The notes below the pieces were generated by a model that searched no databases, had not been told where the DNA came from, and saw only the letters and a program-made list of their open reading frames with translations. A stretch of DNA of 64,000 nt from Gillisia sp. Hel_I_86 (GTDB lineage Bacteria; Bacteroidota; Bacteroidia; Flavobacteriales; Flavobacteriaceae), in the NCBI RefSeq assembly GCF_007827275.1, contig NZ_VISE01000001.1:3782001-3846000 (forward strand). The letters are read 5' to 3'. Every line of letters begins with the position of its first letter. Positions within the stretch are counted from its first letter, which is position 1. The position numbers and the translations under genes are program-made. Positions 7,957 to 16,915 of the stretch are shown here, piece after piece.

Positions 7957-10545
7957 ATGCCTGAATTAATTTCTTCCCATAAATTATATGCAGAAAATAA
8001 AATCCTGGAAAAATCCTTTCTTTTTTTAATTGCATTATTATTTCTGGGAAACTTGAATATTATCGCTCAGGAATATGATGAATTTCCTGTAGAACTACGG
8101 GTTAAAAATCTAGAGGTTATAGATATGCCCGTGGCTATTAAAGACCAGGAAGCATATATCTCTGTCTCAGATCTTTTTGATTATCTAAATTTAAAGAATG
8201 AAATAGGAAGTAAGCCTGCAGACATTTCAGGTTTTATTATTGATCCTGAAAATTCTTTCAAATTCGATATTTCCCTATCTAAAATTCAGTATAAAGAAAA
8301 TAGTTTTATAATTTCCGAAGATGATTATATATTAACTTCTACCACGCTATATCTAAAATCTTCACTTTTTGGTAAGATTTTCGGACTGTACACGGATTTC
8401 AATTTCAGAAATCTTTCCATAAAATTAACTACAGCTATTGAACTTCCAAAGGTTAAAGAATTACGTTTGGAAAGCATGCGCAAGAACCTAAACAAAGTTA
8501 GAGGAGTGATAAACCCCGATACTTTAATAGAAAGGAAATATCCATCTTTTAGGGCAGGTATGGCAGATTGGTCGGTTGTGACCACGCAGCAAACCGATGG
8601 GTTTAATGACAACAGGTTCAATTTAGGTTTAGGAACCATGATTGCAGGAGGGGAAACCAATATCCTTTTAAATTATTCGACCAAGATCCCATTTCAATCC
8701 AAGAATCAATTCTATCAATGGAAATATGTAAATAATAACAGTAAGATATTTAAGCAAGTTACCGCTGGGAAAATCTTTACAAGGGCTACTTCTTCCCTTT
8801 TCGCTCCTGTGGTTGGGGTTCAATTAACAAATACGCCCATAGTGAACAGAAGGTCGTTTGGATCCTATACACTTACCGATGTTACAGATCCCCGATGGAC
8901 CGTAGAGCTTTATGTGAACAATGTAATGATAGATTTTACTGAAGCCGATGCTTCCGGATTCTTTTCTTTTGAAGTTCCGTTGATGTATGGAAATACCATA
9001 GTAAATCTTAGGTTTTATGGCCCTTATGGAGAAGAACGTACCGAAGAACGTATTATTAACATCCCTTACAACTTTATTCCGAAAAAGGAATTGGAATACA
9101 CACTTAGTGCCGGGATCGTTGAAAATACAGAAAACGATCGGTTTTCCAGGTTCAATATGAATTACGGACTTACAAATGGGTTTACCATAGGTGGTGGGGT
9201 CGAATATTTATCGGATGTTACTTCGGGAGAGATGATGCCTTTTATAAATTCTTCTTTGAGAATTGCTGCAGGATTGCTTTTTTCTGGGGAATATATGTAT
9301 GGTGTAAAGTCTGAGGGATTGTTAAGTTATAGAACACCTTCCAATTTTCAGATAGATCTTAACTATATTAATTATAATAAAGATCAAACGGCTATAAATT
9401 ATAATTATTTGGAAGAAAGAAAGATAAGCCTATCATTACCAATAAGGACAAAATTATTTTCTGCTTATTCCAGGTTTAGTATAGACCAGATCGTACTTCC
9501 CACAACCAAGTTTACTTCAGCTCAGTTCCTACTGTCAGGTTCGTTTTTTGGGATCAGCACCAATTTAACTACCTATGGATTGTTCAACGATCGAACCTCA
9601 AATCCATCTATATATAGTACCATATCCCAAACTTACAACCTGCCCCACCAATTGCTTTTTTCGCCTCAATTACAGTATGATTTTAGTGCTAATTCTGTTA
9701 CCAACATGATCCTAAGGTTGGAAAGGCCTTTTTTAAAACGCGGATTGGTGAACGTGGGTTTTGAAAACAACTTTCTTAGAAAGGCACACTTCTTTGAAAT
9801 TGGATTGAGATATAATTTGAATTTTGCGCAAACCTCATTGACATCTAGAATTGGAAATTTAAATTCCACCTTTGTTGAATCTGCCAGGGGAAGTTTGCTT
9901 TTAGATGACCAAACCGGATATATTACGGTTAATGATCGAAGTAGTATTGGAAAAGGGGCAGTAAGTATTATTCCTTTTCTGGATTTAAATAACAACAATA
10001 AATTTGATGAAATGGAGCCCGGTGTCCCCGGTCTAAAGATCAAGAACATGGGGGGCAACGTGACTTATAATAAGGACAAGACCCAACTTCGTATTTACGA
10101 TCTACAGCCCTATAACCAATTTATGATCCACATAGATGTTTTAAGTTTAGATAATATTGCCTGGAAAATTGAGAAGCCGGTAATTGCTTTGGAAACGGTT
10201 CCCAACCAGTTTAAGACCATCTATGTTCCCGTGAAAGTTTTGGGGGAAGTTTCTGGGATGGTTTTTATAAAAGACGAAAATGGAACCAAAGGTCAAGGCC
10301 GAATTTCTGTTAATATAATAAATAACAAAAATGAATTGGTAGGGGAATTCCTTACCGAAGGCGATGGTTATTTCACCTATTTGGGCTTGGAACCAGGGCA
10401 ATACAAAGCGCTTATAAATCCGGAACAACTAGATAATTTAGGTTATTCCTCAAGGCCTTCAGAAATATCCTTTCCTATTGAACAATCTGAATTTGGTGAT
10501 ATTGTAGACGATCTGGAATTTGTTTTGGAAAAGAAAACCGACTAA
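7957..10545 (+). CDS. Usher-like outer-membrane assembly protein
   Basis: An 862-residue exported protein with a signal peptide ending near NIIAQE. An N-terminal periplasmic domain (about residues 40-170) precedes a long beta-rich region with alternating strands. Near residues 280-360 it carries usher-like signatures: RRSFGSYTLTDVTDPRWTVE, LYVNNVMIDFTEADASGFF and YGNTIVNLRFYGPYGEE. These match the conserved plug/barrel segment of fimbrial ushers. The C-terminal part has FLDLNNNNKFDEMEPGVPG, a calcium-loop-like motif found in TcfC-type ushers, followed by a carboxypeptidase-regulatory-like Ig domain. It is expected to form the outer-membrane pore through which DUF4402 subunits are assembled. 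Its stop overlaps the convergent Gre gene by 4 bases. Confidence 0.72.
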   Translation: MPELISSHKLYAENKILEKSFLFLIALLFLGNLNIIAQEYDEFPVELRVKNLEVIDMPVAIKDQEAYISVSDLFDYLNLKNEIGSKPADISGFIIDPENSFKFDISLSKIQYKENSFIISEDDYILTSTTLYLKSSLFGKIFGLYTDFNFRNLSIKLTTAIELPKVKELRLESMRKNLNKVRGVINPDTLIERKYPSFRAGMADWSVVTTQQTDGFNDNRFNLGLGTMIAGGETNILLNYSTKIPFQSKNQFYQWKYVNNNSKIFKQVTAGKIFTRATSSLFAPVVGVQLTNTPIVNRRSFGSYTLTDVTDPRWTVELYVNNVMIDFTEADASGFFSFEVPLMYGNTIVNLRFYGPYGEERTEERIINIPYNFIPKKELEYTLSAGIVENTENDRFSRFNMNYGLTNGFTIGGGVEYLSDVTSGEMMPFINSSLRIAAGLLFSGEYMYGVKSEGLLSYRTPSNFQIDLNYINYNKDQTAINYNYLEERKISLSLPIRTKLFSAYSRFSIDQIVLPTTKFTSAQFLLSGSFFGISTNLTTYGLFNDRTSNPSIYSTISQTYNLPHQLLFSPQLQYDFSANSVTNMILRLERPFLKRGLVNVGFENNFLRKAHFFEIGLRYNLNFAQTSLTSRIGNLNSTFVESARGSLLLDDQTGYITVNDRSSIGKGAVSIIPFLDLNNNNKFDEMEPGVPGLKIKNMGGNVTYNKDKTQLRIYDLQPYNQFMIHIDVLSLDNIAWKIEKPVIALETVPNQFKTIYVPVKVLGEVSGMVFIKDENGTKGQGRISVNIINNKNELVGEFLTEGDGYFTYLGLEPGQYKALINPEQLDNLGYSSRPSEISFPIEQSEFGDIVDDLEFVLEKKTD

Positions 10546-11051
10546 TACGCTATACCACTAATCTCCAATTCCTGAAGTTTCCCGGCCATGAATACTTCAG
10601 CTTTTTCCCCTATTTTCTTGCCGGTTAAAGCCTTTGCCAAAGGAGCTACAAATGCAATCTTGTTTTCTTTGATGTTGGCTTCATCCACTCCTACTATCTG
10701 AAATTCTTTGGTAACCCCACTTTGAGTTCCCGTTAAAAATTTAAATGTGATCAAGGCGCCAAACCTAATTTCCTTTTGGGGTTGCTCTTTTGGGTCTAAT
10801 ATTCTGGCAGAAAGTATTCTATCGTTCAATAAATCCAGTTTTCCATTTAAAATGGCAAGGGTATGCCTTCGCTCTTTACCTTCCTCTAAATCTAGGTTGG
10901 AAATATTGTTTTCCAATTCCATTTTTTCTTTTTTAAGCATTTCATATCCAAGCGGGGTTGCATAATTTATTTCTCCATTTGGCAAAGCTGCCCTGGCAGG
11001 TATAAAGGGCGCCTCTTCTTGATCATCTTCTTTTACAAATCCTCTGCTCAT
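10542..11051 (-). CDS. GreA/GreB-family transcription elongation factor
   Basis: 169 residues from the start MSRGFVKEDDQ, which is preferred because that opening is characteristic of Bacteroidota homologues; a Met six codons upstream also exists. Residues about 30-85 form the antiparallel coiled coil (GYEMLKKEKMELENNIS through LNGKLDLLNDRI). Residues about 95-165 form the FKBP-like C-terminal domain (FGALITFKFL, KEFQIVGVDEANI, KIAFVAPLAKALTGKKIGE). Gre factors enter the secondary channel of RNA polymerase and stimulate cleavage of backtracked RNA. The proline-rich N-terminal extension (EEAPFIPARAALP) is the Bacteroidota GreB-like form. It converges on the usher gene. Confidence 0.88.
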   Translation of the reverse strand: MSRGFVKEDDQEEAPFIPARAALPNGEINYATPLGYEMLKKEKMELENNISNLDLEEGKERRHTLAILNGKLDLLNDRILSARILDPKEQPQKEIRFGALITFKFLTGTQSGVTKEFQIVGVDEANIKENKIAFVAPLAKALTGKKIGEKAEVFMAGKLQELEISGIAY

Positions 11052-11147
11052 AATGCTTTTTCTTTTCAATCCTGAAAATTAGTGAACATTTAATATAATA
11101 GCAACATTGATATGTTTCCAATTAGTCTATACCTTCTAATATTTTGC

Positions 11148-11310
11148 TTGTCCGTAAAGTATCCTAAACTGAAAAAGGAGGTCATTCTGTCCCGACCGTT
11201 CGGGAGTTTCAGAATCTCACTACAATATAAATCAATGCAATATGGAGACCCTGAAATAAATTCAAGGTGACGAAAGAACTTTTAGGACAGAAAACGGATA
11301 TACATTCTAA
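11148..11310. repeat. Dispersed intergenic repeat, copy 1
   Basis: About 160 bases that recur at 16663-16824 with high but imperfect identity. Shared landmarks are TTGTCCGTAAA, a GTCATTCTGTCCCGACCG block with the small palindrome CCCGACCGTTCGGG, GAGACCCTGAAATAAATTC, and GTGACGAAAGAACT. It contains no ORF and sits between the Gre and HD genes. The rest of the 400-base gap shows nothing else. Such TCATTCTGAA.../CCTGAAA...TTCAGG repeats are common between flavobacterial genes. Confidence 0.8.
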
Positions 11311-11480
11311 TATTTCAACTTAAAATTGAATAGCATAATAAAAGGTTAAATAATTTAATTAATTGATGTATTACACGAATTCTTGTAAATTTAGAAACGA
11401 TATCATTAGACTTTAAATTTCCCTTATTTTATAGAAATAGAACCTGTTGAGGGTTGTAGAAACTAAAATATTATTTAACA

Positions 11481-12110
11481 ATGGCTCTAAATTTTCTTAA
11501 AGGTTTTAATAAAACGAATTTAGTTTCTAAGACATATGAGTATTGTATCGACTTTTTAAATAACAGCAGATGTAAAACGCTTCCTTTTCACAGTGTACAA
11601 CATACAGAAGATGTCTACCAGTATACAAAGACTATTGCAAATTATGAAGAGGTTTATGGAGCTGACCTAGAACCCATTCTTATTGCCGCCTTATTCCACG
11701 ATACCGGCATGGCAGACACCTATGTGGACCATGAAGAGCAAAGCGTTGTTCATGCCACAGAATTCTTAAAAGAAAATGACTATCCCTCCAGCAAAATAGA
11801 GATCGTTCAAAATTGCATCATGGCAACCAAGATGCCTCAAAACCCAAAAACAAAGGCTGAAAAAATTCTTTGTGATGCAGATTTATACCACTTAGGATTG
11901 GAAAGTTATATTTTTAGAAATGAACGGCTGAGAGCAGAATGGGAACTTTTTTTTAATAAACAATTTTCAGATGAAGAATGGTTTTCACTAAATGTAGACT
12001 TTTTGGATACCCAAAAATACCATACGTGGTTTGGAAAGACTGTATTAAACAATAGAAAGGACCTAAATTGTAAGATGCTTAAGGAACGTCATGAAAAATA
12101 TAAGATTTAA
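11481..12110 (+). CDS. HD-domain metal-dependent hydrolase
   Basis: A 209-residue cytoplasmic protein of the HD superfamily. Visible metal and catalytic residues are H37/H41 (FHSVQH), the HD pair H73-D74 (ALFHDTG), H84 or H91 (VDHEEQSVVHA) and the late Asp in CDADLYHLG (D132/D134). The family hydrolyses phosphate esters of nucleotides or small molecules. The compact single-domain layout resembles YfbR/phosphohydrolase-type proteins rather than the long RelA/SpoT or dGTPase forms. No neighbour indicates a substrate. The 370-base gap upstream holds repeat copy 1 and no other recognisable feature. Confidence 0.82.
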   Translation: MALNFLKGFNKTNLVSKTYEYCIDFLNNSRCKTLPFHSVQHTEDVYQYTKTIANYEEVYGADLEPILIAALFHDTGMADTYVDHEEQSVVHATEFLKENDYPSSKIEIVQNCIMATKMPQNPKTKAEKILCDADLYHLGLESYIFRNERLRAEWELFFNKQFSDEEWFSLNVDFLDTQKYHTWFGKTVLNNRKDLNCKMLKERHEKYKI

Positions 12111-12198
12111 TTTTACTTTGGCCTACTATCCTTTTACAGATTTATCTCTGGTTTATTTAAGCCAAATACCCTTATCTTGACACTAAATATTTTAGGGT

Positions 12199-14013
12199 AT
12201 GACCATTGATATTATTTTGGTTTTTATAATCCTTGGCATCGTAATAATTCTATTTGCGCTGGAGGTATTCCCCGTAGATAAAATTGCATTTTTCATTATG
12301 GTTAGCCTCCTGCTAACTAAATTGATCACCCCCGAGGAAGCCATTTCTGGTTTCGCAAATCCCGCAACCATTACAGTTCTTGCTTTAATGATCATTGCCA
12401 TTGGCTTGGAAACAAACGGCGTGATTAGCTGGCTTTCCAATGGGCTTAAAAATTTAAGGGGGCTTCCAATTTATCTTATGATCCCTGTTTTTATGCTTAT
12501 TGCTGGAAGTATTTCTGCATTTATCAATACCACGGCCGTGGTAATCGTTTTTATTAAAATAATCACAGAACTCTCTGCAAAGTATAATATCCCCAGTGAA
12601 AAGTTGCTTTTACCAGTTTCTTTTGCAGGAATTATTGGCGGAAGTTGTACACTTATGGGTACCTCTACCAACCTTATTGTAAATGCTATTGCGATTGAAA
12701 AAGGGGTCGAGCGTTTCGCATTTTTCGAGTTTACCAAATATGGGGTTTTGTTTTTGGTCATAACAATCCTCATTGTTAGTTTGTTATATAAATTTTTGCC
12801 CAACAAAGGAAAAGTGGATATTAATAAAGATTACAACCTAGATGAATATATAACCAAGGTAATCATCAATAAAGATTCTGAAGTAATAGATAAAAAAATA
12901 ATAGATACCTTTTTCTATAATAACAGGGATGTGGAAATATTGTCGTTAAAAAGAGATGGCATCATTAATAACAGGCCTGGAAAATACACTGCCCTTAAAG
13001 AGAAAGACCAATTGCTCCTGGGGTGTAACCTTGAAAATTTGGTTAAACTTAAAGAGCATAAAGGCTTCTCTGTGATTAAAAGGGAAAGTAAAAAATTCAC
13101 GCTCCCCATTACAGATGCCGAAGGTTTAGAAGAGAATATTCAGGTAGTGGAAATTTTAATGTTACCCAATTCTCCTCTCATTGGAAAAAGTATAAAGTCG
13201 GTTGGGAACTTCGATCTTCAAGGAGCCGTGCCCCTAGCTATAAAAAAGAGAAGAAATTTTAGGCATACTGAAGATCGGGTTTTTGGTAAAAAAAGAGATG
13301 AGATAGAGCTTCGGGTGGGAGATAGACTTTTGGTAGAGGTTTCTGCAAAAGCCCTTTCCGATCTGGGAAAAATAGATAATATCACCATACTTCAGCAATA
13401 CCAAGAAATCGAGGTTAAGAAAAAATCCAAACGAATCATTTCTCTTGGAATATTGGTGGTGGTGGTCGCCCTCTCAGCATTTTCTATATTCCCTATTTTA
13501 CAAAGTGCCTTGGTTGGGGTTTTTCTAATGATCTTCACCAAATGCCTAGATCTAGGAAAAGCCTATTCCCAAATTAACTGGCAAGTGATCTTTCTTTTGG
13601 CAGGAATGATCCCTTTGGGAATAGCCATGAGCAATAGCGGAGCCGACATGTGGATTGCCGATCATTTACTAGCACTCTTTACAGAACGGTCCAGTACCAT
13701 TATTATTGGAATCCTTTTCCTTGTTACCATGATCTTAAGTGGCTTCGTTTCCAACAATGCAACCGCTATTATCATTACCCCAATCGCCATTACCATTGCG
13801 ACAACGATGAACCTGGATCCAAAACCCTTTATATTGGCAATTATGTTTGCAGCCAATTTTAGTTTTTTCACTCCGGTAGGCTACCAAACCAACACCTTGA
13901 TCTATGGAATGGGAATGTATAAATTCAAGCATTTTTTAATAGTGGGTGGCTCGGTCTCCTTGGTGCTTTGGATTGTTGCTTCCTTGCTGCTTTCTGGAAC
14001 TTTCACTGTCTAG
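12199..14013 (+). CDS. SLC13/DASS-family permease with two RCK_C (TrkA-C) domains
   Basis: A 604-residue inner-membrane protein. The N-terminal bundle (about residues 4-205) and C-terminal bundle (about 410-604) are strongly hydrophobic and contain the family's inverted-repeat motifs: FINTTAVVIVFI with GGSCTLMGTSTNLIVNAIA in the first, and LSGFVSNNATAIIITPIA with FFTPVGYQTNTLIYGMG in the second. Between them, about residues 215-290 and 305-395, lie two TrkA-C/RCK_C-type regulatory domains (EVIDKKI..LKRDG and PLIGKSIKSVGNFDLQGAVPL). The family moves dicarboxylates, sulfate or similar anions with Na+. The domain order matches the bacterial CitT/SAC1-like branch. The actual substrate cannot be read from the sequence. 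Confidence 0.88.
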   Translation: MTIDIILVFIILGIVIILFALEVFPVDKIAFFIMVSLLLTKLITPEEAISGFANPATITVLALMIIAIGLETNGVISWLSNGLKNLRGLPIYLMIPVFMLIAGSISAFINTTAVVIVFIKIITELSAKYNIPSEKLLLPVSFAGIIGGSCTLMGTSTNLIVNAIAIEKGVERFAFFEFTKYGVLFLVITILIVSLLYKFLPNKGKVDINKDYNLDEYITKVIINKDSEVIDKKIIDTFFYNNRDVEILSLKRDGIINNRPGKYTALKEKDQLLLGCNLENLVKLKEHKGFSVIKRESKKFTLPITDAEGLEENIQVVEILMLPNSPLIGKSIKSVGNFDLQGAVPLAIKKRRNFRHTEDRVFGKKRDEIELRVGDRLLVEVSAKALSDLGKIDNITILQQYQEIEVKKKSKRIISLGILVVVVALSAFSIFPILQSALVGVFLMIFTKCLDLGKAYSQINWQVIFLLAGMIPLGIAMSNSGADMWIADHLLALFTERSSTIIIGILFLVTMILSGFVSNNATAIIITPIAITIATTMNLDPKPFILAIMFAANFSFFTPVGYQTNTLIYGMGMYKFKHFLIVGGSVSLVLWIVASLLLSGTFTV

Positions 14014-14059
14014 CGATCGGCACTTCATTATAATCTAGTATTTTTGCCTTAAAAAATAA

Positions 14060-15310
14060 ATGTCGACTGTATTAGTAATAGGATATGTTTGGCCAGAGCC
14101 AAATTCTTCGGCTGCGGGCAGGCGTATGCTTCAGTTGTTAGAGTATTTTACATCTTCCAAATACAAAGTGATATTTGCTACCACAGCCGCTCCTTCCAGT
14201 AATGCCGCAGATCTTATAGCACTAGGAATCTCTTCGGTAAAGATTGAATTGAACAACAGTAGTTTTGATGCTTATATCCAGGAGCTTCAACCAGAAATCG
14301 TTCTTTTTGACAGGTTTATGATGGAAGAACAATTTGGATGGCGCATAACCAAAAATTCCCCAGGTTCAATAAAAATTTTGGATACCGAAGATTTGCATTT
14401 TCTGCGAAATTACAGGGAGAAAGAAGTAATCGCATCCAGTTCAATTACAAATTCTGAATTGGCAAAACGGGAAGTTGCAAGTATCTACAGGTGCGATCTT
14501 AGTCTTATTATTTCTGAAGTAGAAATAGGCCTTTTAAAAGAAACTTTTAAAGTTTCAGAAGATCTATTGTTATATCTCCCTTTTTTATTGAACGCCATAA
14601 GCGATTCTGAAATTGAGTTTCTCCCCCGTTTCGAAGAAAGGCAACACTTTATTAGCATAGGGAATTTTAAACATCGACCTAATGTAGATGCAGTCAGGTT
14701 TTTGAAGAAGGAGATTTGGCCACTTATTAGAGAGGAACTTCCCTATGAAGAACTACATATCTATGGGGCATATCCTACCGCAACTGTTAACCAGTTAAAC
14801 AACCCGAAAGAAAATTTTCATATAAAAGGCTGGGCAAAAGATGCTGAAGAAGTAGTGAAGAGATCAAAGGTCAGCCTTGCTGCATTGCGTTTTGGAGCCG
14901 GATTAAAAGGCAAACTTACCGAAGCAATGCAATGCGGTACCCCAACGGTAACTACAAATATAGGCGCCGAAGGGATGCATGGAGGGTTTCCTTGGAATGG
15001 CTTTGTAGAAAACGATCCAAAAGCATTTGCGCGAGCGGCCATTAAACTTTATACTACAAAAGTTCTTTGGCAAGAAGCCCAATCCAATGGATTTAAGCTA
15101 ATAAATGAGCGATATTACAAAAATGCCTACTATAAGATCTTGGATGAAAAACTAATATACCTGAAAAATGGACTTTCTAAGCATAGGCAGCACAACTTTA
15201 TAGGCGGTATGCTCATGCATCACAGGGTAAAAAGCACACAGCATTTATCTAAATATATAGAAGTGAAAACCGAATTGGAAGCTTTGAAATCTTCAAGCTT
15301 TAAAGACTAG
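14060..15310 (+). CDS. Glycosyltransferase, GT4-like (GT-B fold)
   Basis: A 416-residue cytoplasmic protein. The N-terminal Rossmann half begins LVIGYVWPEPNSSAAGRRM, the acceptor-side loop of GT-B enzymes. The C-terminal half holds the nucleotide-sugar site: ISIGNFKHRPNVDAVRFL near residue 198, YGAYPTATV, HIKGWAKDAEEVVKRSKVSLAAL, and RFGAGLKGKLTEAMQCGTPTV near 280 (the G-x-G-x-K-x-x-E-A-M-x-x-G-x-P-V motif with the conserved Glu). It probably acts in surface polysaccharide or glycolipid synthesis. It follows the permease gene by 46 bases, and its 3' end overlaps the convergent aspartate kinase gene by 11 bases. Confidence 0.83.
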   Translation: MSTVLVIGYVWPEPNSSAAGRRMLQLLEYFTSSKYKVIFATTAAPSSNAADLIALGISSVKIELNNSSFDAYIQELQPEIVLFDRFMMEEQFGWRITKNSPGSIKILDTEDLHFLRNYREKEVIASSSITNSELAKREVASIYRCDLSLIISEVEIGLLKETFKVSEDLLLYLPFLLNAISDSEIEFLPRFEERQHFISIGNFKHRPNVDAVRFLKKEIWPLIREELPYEELHIYGAYPTATVNQLNNPKENFHIKGWAKDAEEVVKRSKVSLAALRFGAGLKGKLTEAMQCGTPTVTTNIGAEGMHGGFPWNGFVENDPKAFARAAIKLYTTKVLWQEAQSNGFKLINERYYKNAYYKILDEKLIYLKNGLSKHRQHNFIGGMLMHHRVKSTQHLSKYIEVKTELEALKSSSFKD

Positions 15311-16643
15311 GAACTAATTCTTGTCCTGCCTTGATAAATAAGGTTTTATGCAAAGCCTTGAGCGCATTTACTTTATTTTCTGTAGCCACCAACAGCGAAA
15401 CATTGTTCAAACTGCCCCCATAGGAAATCATCCGAATCGGGATTTCATTAAGAATCTCGAACAATTTATACGTATTGGAATCTTCAATAAGTCCTTCCCC
15501 TACAATACAAATTATACTGTGGTCCTTTTCTACAGTAATATCGCCATATTCATGAAGTTGATCCAAGATGGGACCTAAATTCCTCGTATCATCTATCGTT
15601 AGTGAAATTGCAATTTCTGAAGTGGTTATCATATCTATGGCAGTTTCCAGATTATCAAAAATTTCGAAAATTTTCTTTAGAAAACCGTGTGCCATCAACA
15701 TTCTATTGGATTTTATTTTAATGGCCGTAATTCCATCTTTTGCTGAAATTGCTTTAAGTCCCTTTTTATTGATTTCCGAAGATATTTTAGTACCTGGCAA
15801 CTCTGGGGTAAACGTATTTTTTAGGTAGATAGGGATATTCTTTTCCAGTACCGGAGAAATCGTTTGTGGATGCAATATTTTTGCCCCAAAATATGCGAGT
15901 TCTGCGGCTTCTTCAAATGTAAGATTGGATAAGGGATGGGTGTCTTCCACGTATCTGGGATCGTTATTATGGAAGCCATCGATATCTGTCCAAATTTGTA
16001 CTTCTTCAGCATTTAAAGCTGCGCCAAGAATAGTTGCCGAATAGTCGCTCCCACCCCTTTTTAATGTGCTAACCCGGTTAAATTTATCTATCCTCACAAA
16101 GCCTTGGGTAATATAAATTGGTTCCATCTCCTCACTTTTCAAGAATGGAATTATTCTGTTGGCAACTTCAGTGGTATCTGGGTTTTCTATATTTTCAACA
16201 TACATAAATCTTTTTCCATCGAGAAGTGTATTGTCCATCTGGCTGGCAAAGAGATATTCTGAAAATATATAAGTAAGCAATGTTTCCCCGAAAGTAAGAA
16301 TTAGATTTGTGTTATCTTCAGAATATTCACGCAACAAGAAGTCATCGAATTCTTTAAATAAATCATTTAAACCAGATTTTACTTTAAAATTACGATCCGG
16401 ACTGGTTATTAATTTATCAAGAAGCTCAATATGTTTAACTTTTAACACGCTATTTAATATTTGGGCTTCTTCTTGCTTCCCATTTTTGATCGCTTCGGTA
16501 ATAGTTACCAAATGGTTTGTAACTCCAGACATGGCCGAAAGTACTATTATTTTAGTTCCTGGGATGGACTCAATTATATTTCGAACATTATATATACTTT
16601 CTGCTGTTCCCACCGAGGTACCTCCAAATTTTAAAATTTTCAT
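15300..16643 (-). CDS. lysC: Aspartate kinase (monofunctional)
   Basis: 447 residues from MKILKFGGTSVG, the signature start of aspartokinases. A longer in-frame start 19 codons upstream would run into a dispersed repeat and is rejected. It phosphorylates L-aspartate in the first step of the lysine, threonine and methionine pathway. Visible sites are KFGGTSVG (ATP/aspartate), ITQGFVRIDKFNRVSTLKRGGSDYSA near residue 200 (the GRGGSD loop, here KRGGSD), WTDIDGFHNNDPR, and ELAYFGAKILHPQTI. Residues about 310-447 form the paired ACT regulatory domains. No dehydrogenase domain is fused. A small ACT-like gene is divergent from it across the repeat. Confidence 0.92.
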   Translation of the reverse strand: MKILKFGGTSVGTAESIYNVRNIIESIPGTKIIVLSAMSGVTNHLVTITEAIKNGKQEEAQILNSVLKVKHIELLDKLITSPDRNFKVKSGLNDLFKEFDDFLLREYSEDNTNLILTFGETLLTYIFSEYLFASQMDNTLLDGKRFMYVENIENPDTTEVANRIIPFLKSEEMEPIYITQGFVRIDKFNRVSTLKRGGSDYSATILGAALNAEEVQIWTDIDGFHNNDPRYVEDTHPLSNLTFEEAAELAYFGAKILHPQTISPVLEKNIPIYLKNTFTPELPGTKISSEINKKGLKAISAKDGITAIKIKSNRMLMAHGFLKKIFEIFDNLETAIDMITTSEIAISLTIDDTRNLGPILDQLHEYGDITVEKDHSIICIVGEGLIEDSNTYKLFEILNEIPIRMISYGGSLNNVSLLVATENKVNALKALHKTLFIKAGQELVPSL

Positions 16644-16662
16644 CCTATTGCATTTTAATTGT

Positions 16663-16824
16663 TTGTCCGTAAAATATCCTAAGTTGAAAAAGGACGTCAT
16701 TCTGTCCCGACCGTTCGGGAGTTTCAGAATCTTGTTTCAATGTATATCAATACAATAATTGAGACCCTGAAATAAATTCAGGGTGACGAAAGAACTCCTA
16801 GAACAAAAATGGATATCCATTCTT
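16663..16824. repeat. Dispersed intergenic repeat, copy 2
   Basis: This is the second copy of the roughly 160-base repeat seen at 11148, in the same orientation, lying between aspartate kinase and the divergent ACT-like gene. Differences are scattered, mostly in the centre; the palindrome CCCGACCGTTCGGG is identical. No coding potential is seen. Confidence 0.8.
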
Positions 16825-16884
16825 TTTAAAAAGGCATAAGTAGTGAGAGTTCTTAAAACAGAAAAAAAAGAATCAAAATTTATA

Positions 16885-16892
16885 TATATTTG
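16885..16892 (+). promoter_or_regulatory. Candidate -7 promoter element (TATATTTG)
   Basis: TATATTTG fits the Bacteroidota TAnnTTTG element and lies 23 bases before the ATG at 16916. No convincing -33 TTG lies at the right distance. Confidence 0.4.
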
Positions 16893-16915
16893 TACAAAAT
16901 GTATATTATTTAACA

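Noticed and set aside
1418-10545. Type V (FimA/Mfa) pilus locus
   Set aside because: The exported subunits lack lipobox and fimbrillin features, while chaperone and usher signatures are present.
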